NCBI RefSeq assembly: GCF_016706325.1
Contig: NZ_JADJJX010000001.1
Location: forward strand, 434,001-498,000
DNA length: 64,000 nucleotides
Direction: 5' to 3'
Origin: Methanothrix sp.
GTDB lineage: Archaea; Halobacteriota; Methanosarcinia; Methanotrichales; Methanotrichaceae
Shown here: positions 17,225 to 26,195 of the stretch, in pieces
Numbering within the stretch: the stretch's first letter is position 1
How the letters are laid out: each line of letters opens with the position of its first letter
Program-made: the position numbers and the translations under genes
The notes under the pieces: generated by a model
What the model was told of the DNA's origin: nothing
The model's database searches: none
The model's input: only the letters and a program-made list of their open reading frames with translations

Positions 17225-18984
17225 ATGGTGAGCGCTGTAAGAGATGCCATTCGCGATCCGGTTCACGGCTCCATTCCCGTTGATCTGCTGGAGTGGCATA
17301 TCATCCGATCCCGGCCAGTGCAAAGGCTGAAGGGGATTAAGCAGTTGGGCCTGGTGGAAGCTGTCTACCCCGGAGCCAATCACACCCGCTTCGAGCACTC
17401 CTTAGGAACCATGCATATGGCGGGGAGGATGGCCGAGCACCTGGAGCTCCCGGGGGATGATATCCGCAAGGTCAGGCTGGCTGGCCTGCTCCACGATCTG
17501 GGCCACTCCGCCCTCTCTCATGCTGTGGAGGGGGTTTTGGGCCGCAACCCGGAGATCCAGCCCCTGCTGCGCGGCAAGAGAGCCACCGGGCATGAGGAGT
17601 TCACCCAGGATATAATCACCTCCCATCCCTTCGGCCAGGAGGCGATAATGATAGCAGAACGGGATTTCGGCGATGCAGATGGGCTATTTGCTGAGGTCGC
17701 CGAGATCGCCAGTGGCAGGATTCCGCCTTTGGGCCAGATCATTGTGGGCGACCTGGATGCAGATCGGGTGGACTTTCTGCTCAGGGACTCTCATCACTCT
17801 GGCGTCTCTTTGGGCCTGGTGGATACAGACCAGATCCTGCAGTCCCTCATCATTTATAAGGGCAGGATAACCCTAGCCGGCCAGGGCGACTACCGGGCAG
17901 AGATGTCCCAGACCGCAGCAGAATCAATGCTCATCGCCCGCGCCCATCATTATAATGCCCTAATCTACCATCCCTCTGTCCAATCCATAAGAGCCATGCT
18001 TCTCTTGGCGCTGGAGAACGCCCTGGCCAGGATGGATCGGGATGATGCCCAGAGGAGGATAGAGCTCTTCTTCCGGGAGTACACCGATCCAGACCTGCTG
18101 CGGTTCATCTGGGATAAGGGAGACGAGACCGCCCGCGATCTTCTCCAGCGGATAAAGTTCGGCCAGGAGATTCCGCTGGCTGCCAGGTTTGACCACCGCA
18201 CCCTGGCCCCGGATATCAGAATGGCCCTCTCCACCATCTCCCGCCACGGGAGGATGAGAAAGCTCTTCGAGGATACCCTCTGCAAAAAGTATGGGGCCCT
18301 GGTGAGCATCACCGCCGGGAGTGGAGTGCCAAGGTCGATGAGAACCCAGACCGATGGCTTCCTTTATGATGAATCTGCTCTGGCAGCAGGCCTGGTCAAG
18401 TCTCTGACCCGCCAGATCGCCATATCCTTTTTTCTGATCAGCAGCCGGATATCTCCCTGAAGGATATAAGGGAGCAGTCGGCGAAGCTGCTCTCATTTAT
18501 CCGTTCTGAGAGCTATCTTCCCATTGATGGATTGCTGCTGCTCTTTTACACCCTGCAGAATCTGCTCTCAGAGAGGTACGGCGAGAAGATCCTGGTCCCC
18601 AGGATCAGAAACATAACCTGGCTTTACCGAACGGTGGCCCGGCTGAAGGATCAGGGCCCCGGAGGCCTCTTTGGCCTTTTCGACTACAGCTTTCATACTG
18701 AATATGGATTTCCCTATAGCGAGAGGCTATTTGAGGATATCCAGATCCTGGTGGCCAATGGCATGATCTATCAGGACCAAAGGCACTATGAGATGGAGGG
18801 CCGGTGGCTGCAAAGGTATGAATACATGCTAACCGCAGAGGGAATGGCTTATGCCAGAGAGGTCGCCTCATCCTATAGAAGAGAGTGCCAGATGCTTCAG
18901 GAGAATCTCCGGCAGGAGAGGCATACCATCCCCTTTGATGTGGTGAGCCTCAATATCAGAAGATACGCCGGAACAAGAGCATGA
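17225..18984 (+). CDS. HD-domain phosphohydrolase, interrupted by one frameshift
   Basis: The first frame (17225-18460) carries an HD hydrolase: NHTRFEHSLGTMHMA, LLHDLGHSALSH (HD pair) and GDLDADRVDFLLRD, as in the dNTPase/YwfO-like superfamily. It ends at 18460, but coding character continues in the next frame from the T6 run at 18428-18433 to 18984. Read with one T removed, the junction becomes ISFFSDQQPDISLKDIREQS and runs into SFIRSESYLPIDG and the 18532-18984 frame. The restored protein is about 586 residues. I interpret this as one gene with a single-base T insertion. A separate downstream gene starting at 18532 is the alternative. Confidence 0.72.
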
Positions 18985-18989
18985 GGGCA

Positions 18990-19240
18990 TCATTCCCGAA
19001 AGCAGAAAGCCATTCTCCCGGATTAAAAGCAGAAAGCCTAAAAGCAGAAAGCCGTTCTCCCGGATTAAATCATTCGGGCCAGCAGAGAGTGCATTGGGCC
19101 CTTCTGCCAGCCCAGATCCAGCCAAATAATCAAAGGTCAGAGATCGATCAGCTGAGACCAATCACCGGAAATCGATCACCGGAAATCGATCACCGGAAAT
19201 CGATCACCGAAAACCGATCATCGGAAATCGATTCAACCCC
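18990..19240 (+). repeat. Two arrays of imperfect tandem repeats
   Basis: At 18990-19070 a unit containing aaagcagaaagcc...tctcccggatt recurs two to three times. At 19160-19230 a 14-nt unit (atcgatcaccggaa) occurs about five times. The interval between the HD gene and the convergent secreted-protein gene is otherwise empty. Confidence 0.85.
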
Positions 19241-19246
19241 AGTGCT

Positions 19247-19672
19247 CTAGCTCATCTTGCCCTTGGTGAAAGGAGCCGTCTGGATGACCTCAACCGGAGT
19301 GGAGGGGGTCCAGTTGTCCTTCAGGAACTGGTAAATGCTGCCGCCTTTTACCATATAGTTGTCCACTGTGGCATTGGTTGTGATATTGGTCTCGTTTTTA
19401 AGGAAGTCGTGGATGGCATATGTGGTGTTGGTGGTGTTATTGCTGAAGGATTTCTTCTTGTAGAGAGGAGCGCTTGCAGAGGGTGCCACAAAGGGAGTTG
19501 GTTTCCAGCTATCATTCAAGAAAGCAGCAATGGAAGGAGTGGTCAGTAGAGAGGCATCGCCTGCTTCTCTAATGGTTGTCATTTCGAACGGTGCAGGATC
19601 CTTGCTCATGCCGGCCGACATAAGCCCTACCAGAGCAATCAGAGCAATCAATACAAGCATAATATGTCTCAT
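19247..19672 (-). CDS. Small secreted protein with internal repeat
   Basis: 141 residues from the ATG at 19672 (19690 is an alternative). A signal peptide (HIMLVLIALIALVGLMSAG) is followed by two related segments, SIAAFLNDSWKPTPF and SIYQFLKDNWTPSTP. Between them lies an asparagine/threonine-rich stretch with many N-glycosylation sequons. A third, weaker copy (AIHDFLKNETN) lies between. I do not recognise a family. A glycosylated surface or sheath-associated protein is an inference. Confidence 0.65.
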   Translation of the reverse strand: MRHIMLVLIALIALVGLMSAGMSKDPAPFEMTTIREAGDASLLTTPSIAAFLNDSWKPTPFVAPSASAPLYKKKSFSNNTTNTTYAIHDFLKNETNITTNATVDNYMVKGGSIYQFLKDNWTPSTPVEVIQTAPFTKGKMS

Positions 19673-19778
19673 GAGGCCTGCATTTTCCATCAGGTATCAA
19701 TAAAGCTTTCCGTCGGTGAAGAATATATTCTGGATGACAAGCGGCGATGCTATATGCTCCCAGGGCAGAGCCATTGGA

Positions 19779-20690
19779 TCAGTCTACAAGGGCTTTGAGC
19801 TCTTCTGTTGTTGATTCTGGATGAAGGGAGAGATATCTTGCCACATTCGGCAGATGAACGAGCTTGCAGTCGATGCAGCTCCAGAACCTCTTCCCCCTCT
19901 TCGTTCTCACGAACCTGCCCAACTCCTCGTCCTTGCATGGATACAGAGGACAGAAGCAATGGGTGCAATCCTGGCCCTCGAAATGGCAGGGATAGTATTC
20001 GCAGTTTGACCGGCCAGTGGCCTGGACAGGCTGAAGAAGCGCCTCCTCGATGAGGCATGGATCGTCCGTCAGCAATCCATCTGCCCCCAGCCTCAAAAGC
20101 CAGGTCGCTTGGGAGAGGCTGTTGACCACCCCCGGATAGACCTCAATTCTCTTCTGATGCGCCTCCTTGAAGAGACGGGGATTGACCCTCTCAGGGAATA
20201 TGGCATCCGCTTCAGCCCAGAGGGCTAGCTCTACTGGCTTTATGGGCAATGAGGTGATGACGATCCCGGTTTTAAGACGGGAGATATCCTTGATCTCGCG
20301 CAGGCTGGTGTGATAGGGAGAGATGATGATGCTCTTCTCCTCCGGTACCACCTCCGCCACCAGGGCCTCCAGACCCTCCTCTCTCATCTCCACCACCACC
20401 CCCAGGCCCAGCTCTTCTGCCAGAGATAGAGCCTCAGTCAGAGTGGGGACCGGCCCCTTTCCGGCATGCATGGCCCGGAGCTCCATCCAGCCCAGATCCT
20501 CTACCAACCCCTTTCCGTCTGTGGTTCTGTCCACGCTCTCATCACGCATCAGCATGAGCTTGCCGTCACAGGAGAGCCTCACATCCATATGAACAAAATC
20601 CGCCCGGCAGCGTTTGGCGGCAATTATCCCCTCCAGGCTGTTTTCTGCTGCCTGGGCGGCTGTTGTGCTGTGAGCTATCAGCAGGGCCAT
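19779..20690 (-). CDS. GDPD-like TIM-barrel protein (degenerate site) fused to a Cys-rich small domain
   Basis: 303 residues from the ATG at 20690; an upstream GTG at 20720 overlaps a TATA box. Residues 1-~225 follow the glycerophosphodiester phosphodiesterase fold: ENSLEGIIAAK, DVRLSCDGKLMLMRDESVDRTT, GVVVEMRE, and the late GADGLLTDDP. Several catalytic positions are changed: HRG reads HST, ExD reads HMD and the general-acid HD reads RD. Residues ~230-303 are a cysteine-rich module (CEYYPCHFEGQDCTHCFCPL) resembling the 'cysteine-rich small domain' (PF04071). Normal GDPDs hydrolyse glycerophosphodiesters; this one may not. The gene is divergent from pscS. Confidence 0.78.
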   Translation of the reverse strand: MALLIAHSTTAAQAAENSLEGIIAAKRCRADFVHMDVRLSCDGKLMLMRDESVDRTTDGKGLVEDLGWMELRAMHAGKGPVPTLTEALSLAEELGLGVVVEMREEGLEALVAEVVPEEKSIIISPYHTSLREIKDISRLKTGIVITSLPIKPVELALWAEADAIFPERVNPRLFKEAHQKRIEVYPGVVNSLSQATWLLRLGADGLLTDDPCLIEEALLQPVQATGRSNCEYYPCHFEGQDCTHCFCPLYPCKDEELGRFVRTKRGKRFWSCIDCKLVHLPNVARYLSLHPESTTEELKALVD

Positions 20691-20708
20691 TGAAAGTAAT
20701 CTGCCTGG

Positions 20709-20718
20709 AAAATATATC
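20709..20718 (-). promoter_or_regulatory. TATA box for the GDPD-like gene (leaderless)
   Basis: The minus-strand sequence gatatatttt is centred about 24 nt from the ATG at 20690. Transcription would therefore start at the start codon, which supports 20690 rather than the upstream GTG. Confidence 0.5.
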
Positions 20719-20774
20719 ACCTTTTGCCTGATGCTGGCAAAGTATTATACTGAAAGAGGATAACCGATGGGTGA

Positions 20775-21977
20775 ATGCTTGAAAATCTAGAGAGGTTCAC
20801 CAGGCTTAAGAGGGATATCGCCCAGATAAATGTCGATCCCCTGCAGAGAGGGGGGATATTGACCCCCGAGGCAAGGGCCGCGTTGCTGGAATGGGGCGAC
20901 GGCTACTCCATCTGCGACTTCTGTGCCGGGATGCTGGATCGCATCAGGAATCCTCCGGTGGAGGAGTTTGTGCACAGCGTCCTTCCGGAATTCCTGGACA
21001 CAGACGAGGTTAGGGTCACCCATGGCGCGCGGGAGGGGAAGTTCGCTGCCATGCACAGCCTCTGCCAGAAGGGGGATTTCGTGGTGATGGATGGCAATGC
21101 CCACTACACCTCAGTTCTGGCAGCGGAGCGGGCAGGGCTCGAAGTGGAGTATGTGCCGCCCAGCAAGGAGCCTGATTATGCCATCAGCGCGGAGGGATAT
21201 GCCCAGGCCATAGAGAGGGCCTATGAGCGGAAGGGGGATGTGACACTGGCCCTGCTGACCTACCCCGATGGCAACTATGGCAACCTGCCCGATGCGCGAG
21301 CAATCGCCGATATCTGCCATGATTATAATGTGCCACTGCTCCTGAACGGCGCCTACTCCATCGGCAGGATGCCGGTCAGAGCCCGCGAGCTAGGGGCGGA
21401 CATCATCGTGGGCAGCGGCCACAAGTCCATGGCCGCCAGCGGTCCGGTGGGGGTCCTGGGGGCCTCAGAAGAGTACGCCCGGATCATATTCAAGCCCTCT
21501 GCCACCAAGAAGAACAAGGAGGTAGAGCTCTTGGGCTGCACAGTCAGGGGAGCGCCCCTCATAACCCTGATGGCCTCATTCCCGGCGGTGGTGGAGAGGG
21601 TGGGCCGCTGGCAAAAGGAGGTGGAGAATGCCCGCTGGTTCTCTGAAGAGATGGAGAAGATGGATCTGGTGCAGATGGGGGACCGCCCGCATAACCATGA
21701 TCTGATGTTCTTTTTGGCTGAGAGGCTCTATCAGATATCCCAAACCGCCAAAGGAGGCCGTTATTTCCTCTACCGGGAGATGAAAGAGAGGGGAGTGTGC
21801 GGAATCAAGCCCGGTCTCACCCGCCAGTTCAAGCTGAGCACCTACGGACTGGCCCGCCCGGAGCTGGAGAGGGTCATAAATGCATTCTCTGAGATCATCC
21901 AGTCCCATGAAAAGGATGAGAAAGGAGACAAAGGAGAGAAGAGAGAAAAGAAGAGAGAAAAAGGGAAGAGAAGCTGA
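20775..21977 (+). CDS. pscS: O-phosphoseryl-tRNA(Cys):cysteinyl-tRNA synthase (SepCysS)
   Basis: 400 residues. This PLP enzyme converts Sep-tRNA(Cys) to Cys-tRNA(Cys). The family features are clear: the start INVDPLQRGGILTPEARAAL, the essential cysteine pair in ICDFCAGMLD, the PLP lysine in GSGHKSMAASGP, and the third conserved cysteine in LGCTVRGAP. A strongly basic/acidic low-complexity tail (~385-400, repeated EKRE/GEK) is not part of the usual fold. It is the partner of sepS at 11207-12817. Confidence 0.96.
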   Translation: MLENLERFTRLKRDIAQINVDPLQRGGILTPEARAALLEWGDGYSICDFCAGMLDRIRNPPVEEFVHSVLPEFLDTDEVRVTHGAREGKFAAMHSLCQKGDFVVMDGNAHYTSVLAAERAGLEVEYVPPSKEPDYAISAEGYAQAIERAYERKGDVTLALLTYPDGNYGNLPDARAIADICHDYNVPLLLNGAYSIGRMPVRARELGADIIVGSGHKSMAASGPVGVLGASEEYARIIFKPSATKKNKEVELLGCTVRGAPLITLMASFPAVVERVGRWQKEVENARWFSEEMEKMDLVQMGDRPHNHDLMFFLAERLYQISQTAKGGRYFLYREMKERGVCGIKPGLTRQFKLSTYGLARPELERVINAFSEIIQSHEKDEKGDKGEKREKKREKGKRS

Positions 21978-22022
21978 AGTGCTCTTCGCTGTCTCTTATG
22001 GGAAGACCTGGGGCCACATCCC

Positions 22023-22787
22023 TCAAGATAGGCCGCTTCCTCCCATTCCAATTGGTATCTGGCTGAGATCTCCCACTCCAGTCAGGATCCTCGCTGCATC
22101 CTTGCGGACATCATAGTAGTAGCCCTCTGAGCCCGTGCCCGTTCTTACAGCAACCGTCCTATCCACGTAAGGCTCCGGGCTGCTCGGTGTGCTCTGAACT
22201 ACTGCCGCTTCAGCCTTTTGGGGTATAGTTGCAGGGATGTAGCTGGAGGTATCGGGATTTATCCATATGGCCTCGAAGCTGCCCCGCTCCGAGATCACGC
22301 CATCCTTCAGCTTCAACAGTTCGCCTTTTATCGATTGGTCCGAGGGGTCATACGTCCCGTTCAGACGGGTGATGGTCTCCACACCACCATCGATATAGGT
22401 CAGGACCAGCTCTACCCGATCGTCATTTACCGAACCGATCACCACTGCATTCCAGGCATCCTGATCCTCGGGCTCGTATTTTGCCTGGCCATAGAGTATC
22501 TCGTTCTCCTGGTTGAGGGCCATTATCACCCGATCGGTCTCGATGCCTGAAACAGACCATATATAGCTAAGATCCAATATGCTCTGCCCGGATTCAGGTG
22601 CTGACCGGCTCGCATTGGAGGAGAGATCATCCTCAGCCGATAGCAATGCCGGCAGCGGTGCTGCTGCCTTGAGCCCGGCCACCTCTGCCCCCGCAGCCTC
22701 CTCCCCCTGGGCAGGAGAGGAGGCGAGAGCACAGATGAGAAAAAGGATCAGGGGATGCCATCCCCTATTCAAATGCTCAGTATTCAT
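22023..22787 (-). CDS. Secreted protein, paralogue of the upstream neighbour
   Basis: 254 residues from the ATG at 22787; the longer frame to 22907 has no signal-like start. A signal peptide (HPLILFLICALASSPAQG) is followed by a beta-rich domain containing YIWSVSGIETDRVIMAL, AKYEPEDQDAWNAVVIGSV and IWINPDTSSYIP. The same blocks occur in the gene at 22916-23707. The C-terminus ends in DLSQIPIGMGGSG. Family and function are unknown to me; the conserved domain and export signal suggest an extracellular role. Confidence 0.72.
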   Translation of the reverse strand: MNTEHLNRGWHPLILFLICALASSPAQGEEAAGAEVAGLKAAAPLPALLSAEDDLSSNASRSAPESGQSILDLSYIWSVSGIETDRVIMALNQENEILYGQAKYEPEDQDAWNAVVIGSVNDDRVELVLTYIDGGVETITRLNGTYDPSDQSIKGELLKLKDGVISERGSFEAIWINPDTSSYIPATIPQKAEAAVVQSTPSSPEPYVDRTVAVRTGTGSEGYYYDVRKDAARILTGVGDLSQIPIGMGGSGLS

Positions 22788-22915
22788 TAGAACCACCACA
22801 TTCTTCCTTGACCAATGAGTTATCGTTATTTTGCTATAAATATCTAAGGCAAAAAGAGATCTGTGGCAAAAAAAAGAGATGCTGCGCCAGCTTCCTGGCG
22901 CCACCATTCATTTAT

Positions 22916-23707
22916 CTAAAATCCGCTCATACCAGGAGGAATGCCGCTCAGGTCGCCACCCATGCCGATCTTATCCTTGAACTCCCGAACGTCTGTATAT
23001 TTTTTCTCATTCACCTTGCTGGTGGTCTTATTCACAGCAGCGTCAGCAGTATCCGCAGTGCTGGTGACCTCTGCCGGAGCGGGGGCTGTCACTGCAGCCG
23101 GCGCCTCGACCTTTGCAGGAGTGTAGCTGGAGATGTCCGGGTTGATCCACGTGGCATTGAAGGTGCCATTGGCTACGATCTTGCCATCCCTCACCTGGGT
23201 GAAGTTGCCCCTTATGGCCTCATCAGCAAAGATCCCAGATAATCTGGTGGTGGTCAATGCATTATCCTTCATGGCGCTCATTGTCAGCTCCACTTTATCT
23301 TCTTCCACGGAGCCCAAAACATCAGCATTCCAGGCCATTCCATCATCTGGCTCGTACTTGGCCCGGCCCAAAATGACGCTTCCATTCTGCTCCAGGGCCA
23401 TGGTTATGAGGCCTGCCTCAATCCCGGAGAACGACCAGATGTAGTTCAGATCGGCCTTCAACGGGGCTGCTATAGCATTGACTGCAGCACTGCTCACATT
23501 TCCAGTCTCATTTAGAGAGAGGCTTTCATTGAGGGAAGTGCTCTCATTGATGCTCTCATTCAAGGAGAGGGTGGCGCTCTGATCAACGACTGCCTCTATG
23601 CTGGAATTATCATCTGCAATGCTTGTACTGCCGGCGGGCTGCCCCAGGGACAGGCCTGCTGTGAGCAATGCAAGCAGCAGGGGAAGAATCATGTATCTTA
23701 AGCTCAA
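22916..23707 (-). CDS. Secreted protein, tandem paralogue with glycosylation-rich linker
   Basis: 263 residues with a signal peptide (MILPLLLALLTAGLSLG). A linker rich in NES/NET sequons follows (SLNESINESTSLNESLSLNE), then the shared domain: YIWSFSGIEAGLITMALEQ, AKYEPDDGMAWNADVLGSV, TWINPDISSYTP. The C-terminus DLSGIPPGMSGF matches the end of the downstream paralogue. A tandem duplication is evident. The two genes are transcribed in the same direction with about 130 nt between them. Confidence 0.75.
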   Translation of the reverse strand: MSLRYMILPLLLALLTAGLSLGQPAGSTSIADDNSSIEAVVDQSATLSLNESINESTSLNESLSLNETGNVSSAAVNAIAAPLKADLNYIWSFSGIEAGLITMALEQNGSVILGRAKYEPDDGMAWNADVLGSVEEDKVELTMSAMKDNALTTTRLSGIFADEAIRGNFTQVRDGKIVANGTFNATWINPDISSYTPAKVEAPAAVTAPAPAEVTSTADTADAAVNKTTSKVNEKKYTDVREFKDKIGMGGDLSGIPPGMSGF

Positions 23708-23961
23708 GTATTAGCCTCCAGTTATCCCACTGTTCGGCGATAGACTTTTCGTCGTTTGCCTATAACGACTCCCTGTCACATCTTCTCCTTAATAAGCCTT
23801 TGTCGAGCAGTGCCTGATGAGCAGCCATTCAGGCAGGCTATACTGAGGAGATGCCACTGAAGCGGAGGGGTTGAAATAAGCTATCCGGGAACGACTGCGC
23901 GAGAGCTCAAAAGGACTTTAGTGTCAATCAAATTAATTTGAATTAAATAATGTAGCGTTGA

Positions 23962-23970
23962 TTTAATATA
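23962..23970 (+). promoter_or_regulatory. TATA box for the CobT-like operon
   Basis: The sequence tttaatata lies about 28 nt upstream of the ATG at 23994, implying a very short or absent leader. No ribosome site is visible before this ATG. The 23708-23961 interval shows no gene. Confidence 0.5.
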
Positions 23971-23993
23971 CCCAGATCGCCGGATTATATCTC

Positions 23994-25052
23994 ATGCCAG
24001 AATGGATCTACTCCGATTTCGGGCCGCTGCCCAGGCGGCCTTTATTCCTCTGCATCATATCGAATACGGACACCGGCAAGATACCCGGCCTCTCTGCGGC
24101 TGGAACCACACCCGAGCTGACCGACTACACCCCGGGCGCTGATGCTGAGCTGGTGGAGACCAATAAGATCATCACCATGCCCGAGCTGCCCGAGGCTCCC
24201 GGCGGCTCGCCCACCCCGGCAGTGGTAACCAAGGCCGCCCTGAACCTTACGGGCATCGGCTCCCTTTTCATCGCCTCAGGATTGCGAAAGAAGCCTGCCA
24301 TCCCTTATATCGAGCTGGGAGGAGAGCCGGGTGGCGACATCCGAGAGCAGAGGGGGGTCAGAGATCCTCAGGGGATATTTGAGAGGGGCAGACGGCTGGG
24401 AGGCAAGCTTGCTGCGCTCTCAGACTGCATTCTAATCGGGGAGTCAATAGCAGGCGGCACAACCACTGCTCTTGCTGTCCTGAGGGCCCTCGGCTACAGA
24501 GAAAACGTAAGCAGCAGCTTTTCCTCCAATCCGATAGGGCTGAAGGAGCAGGTGGCAGCAGAGGCGATGGCCAGGGCGGGAGCGTCTCCGGGCAGCCTGA
24601 AGGATGATCCAATGGAGGCGATAAAAGAATTGGGAGATCCTATGATGCCCTGCGCCCTGGGGTTGATGAGCGGCCTGTCCGGCAGCAGATCCGGCTGCAG
24701 AGTGGTGCTGGCGGGAGGAACACAGATGGCTGCAGTACTGGCATTGGGAAAGGCCCTGGGCCTTGAGGGGGATGTATCCATAGCCACTACGAAGTACATC
24801 ATGGAGGACAGGAGCGCCAGCTTCCGGCAGATAGTGGAGGCTGCGGGCAGGCCATATCACTATGTCGATCCAGGCCTGGAGAGATCGAAGGTTCCCGGGC
24901 TGCAGGTCTATGCCCAGGGCTACGTCAAGGAGGGAGTGGGCATGGGCGGAGCCAGCCTTCTGGCCGGTTTATATGGATTCTCTCAAGAGCAGCTGGTCAG
25001 CGAGAGCGATCGGGTACTGATGACAGTCGAGCTTCCCAAAAAGCAGGTCTAA
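23994..25052 (+). CDS. CobT-like nicotinate-nucleotide phosphoribosyltransferase (UPF0284/TIGR00303)
   Basis: 352 residues. The family start CIISNTDTGKIPGLSAAGTT, then IGESIAGGTTTALAVL, VLAGGTQMAAVLAL and KEGVGMGGASLLAG fit the archaeal CobT-related group. That group is annotated as nicotinate-nucleotide--dimethylbenzimidazole phosphoribosyltransferase-like. It is expected to activate the lower-ligand base of cobamides, needed here for corrinoid methyltransferases; the exact base is an inference. The next gene starts 4 nt downstream. Confidence 0.85.
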   Translation: MPEWIYSDFGPLPRRPLFLCIISNTDTGKIPGLSAAGTTPELTDYTPGADAELVETNKIITMPELPEAPGGSPTPAVVTKAALNLTGIGSLFIASGLRKKPAIPYIELGGEPGGDIREQRGVRDPQGIFERGRRLGGKLAALSDCILIGESIAGGTTTALAVLRALGYRENVSSSFSSNPIGLKEQVAAEAMARAGASPGSLKDDPMEAIKELGDPMMPCALGLMSGLSGSRSGCRVVLAGGTQMAAVLALGKALGLEGDVSIATTKYIMEDRSASFRQIVEAAGRPYHYVDPGLERSKVPGLQVYAQGYVKEGVGMGGASLLAGLYGFSQEQLVSESDRVLMTVELPKKQV

Positions 25053-25056
25053 AAGA

Positions 25057-26142
25057 ATGAGGGCAGCAGTGCTGAAAAGCCCCAAGAACCTGATGCTATT
25101 GGATCTGCCTGAGCCCAGCTCCCCTCCGGGAGGGGCGCTGATAAGGGTCGAGGCCTGTGCTGTCTGTGGCACGGATATCAAGATGCTCGATCAGGGGCAC
25201 AGAGATCTGCAGTACCCCCGCATCCTGGGGCATGAGGTTGTGGGCCGGATAGAAGAGATCGATCCTGAGGCAAAGGCCGGCTGCCCCTCAGAGCTCAAGG
25301 CGGGCGAGCTGGTGCAGCTCTGGCCGGGGATCGCCTGCGGATGCTGCCCTGCCTGTCTGCAGGGGGCGGACAACCGCTGCCAGAAGATGAGGATAATCGG
25401 CTTTAGCTGCGACGGCGGATTTGCCGAACGCCTGGCCCTCCCCAGGCAGAGCCTCTCCTGCTCAATCAATCCCCTCCCCGAGGGGGCAGACCCTGTCCTC
25501 TTCACACTGACCGAACCTCTGGCCTGCTGCGTCAACGGCCAGGAGCAGGCCAGGCTCAGTGAGGGAGAGAGCGTTCTCATCTGGGGTGGCGGGCCCATTG
25601 GTGCTCTTCATGCCCTGCTGGCGGAATTGAAAGGGGCGGAGAAGATCCTGGTAGCAGAGAGGCTGCCCGGCCGGATCGGGGAGATCAGGAGGAATACCTC
25701 TGCCCAGGTGATTGACCTATCCCCAGACGACAGGGATGGGGATGGACGGGATCTCTTCAGGGAGGCGGAAAGAACTATTCTGAGCGAGACCGATGGCAGA
25801 GGAGTGGATGCTATCCTGACTGCCACCCCGGAGATTAAGATCAACCAATGGCAGATGAGTCTGCTCGCCCCCGGAGGGAGGATCTGCATATTCTCCGGTC
25901 CCCGGCCAGGAGATGATGCAGAGATGCTTGACCTGCGCTCGATGCATTACCTTGAGCAGACGATCACCGGCTCGTACGGCTGCAGCAGCAGGCATAACAG
26001 ATTGGCTGCCCGCCTCCTGCTGTCCGGGCAGATAAAGGCAGACTGGATCATCACCAAGAGGACGGATCTGCCCCGGATCGAGGAGGCATTTGCGCATTCC
26101 TCCCGGCGAGCGGGATTCAAGTCCGTGGTTTGTTTTGCCTGA
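25057..26142 (+). CDS. Zinc-dependent medium-chain dehydrogenase
   Basis: 361 residues. Catalytic-zinc region AVCGTDIKM and GHEVVG, a structural zinc loop with CGCCPACLQGADNRC, and the Rossmann motif WGGGPIGALHALL make it a zinc MDR (alcohol, threonine or sorbitol dehydrogenase-like). The substrate cannot be assigned. It lies between two phosphoribosyltransferase-type genes and shares their operon, so its job is likely linked to theirs. Confidence 0.88.
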   Translation: MRAAVLKSPKNLMLLDLPEPSSPPGGALIRVEACAVCGTDIKMLDQGHRDLQYPRILGHEVVGRIEEIDPEAKAGCPSELKAGELVQLWPGIACGCCPACLQGADNRCQKMRIIGFSCDGGFAERLALPRQSLSCSINPLPEGADPVLFTLTEPLACCVNGQEQARLSEGESVLIWGGGPIGALHALLAELKGAEKILVAERLPGRIGEIRRNTSAQVIDLSPDDRDGDGRDLFREAERTILSETDGRGVDAILTATPEIKINQWQMSLLAPGGRICIFSGPRPGDDAEMLDLRSMHYLEQTITGSYGCSSRHNRLAARLLLSGQIKADWIITKRTDLPRIEEAFAHSSRRAGFKSVVCFA

Positions 26143-26195
26143 AGGGATGCTGATCGATCGGAACGACGTCGATTGCAGCCCAGTGGGGGGATGGG

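Noticed and set aside
18428..18433. Programmed -1 frameshift in the HD gene
   Set aside because: The zero-frame codons at the T6 run do not form a canonical slippery heptamer, no stem or pseudoknot stands out downstream, and similar single-base breaks occur in other genes, so an indel error is simpler.
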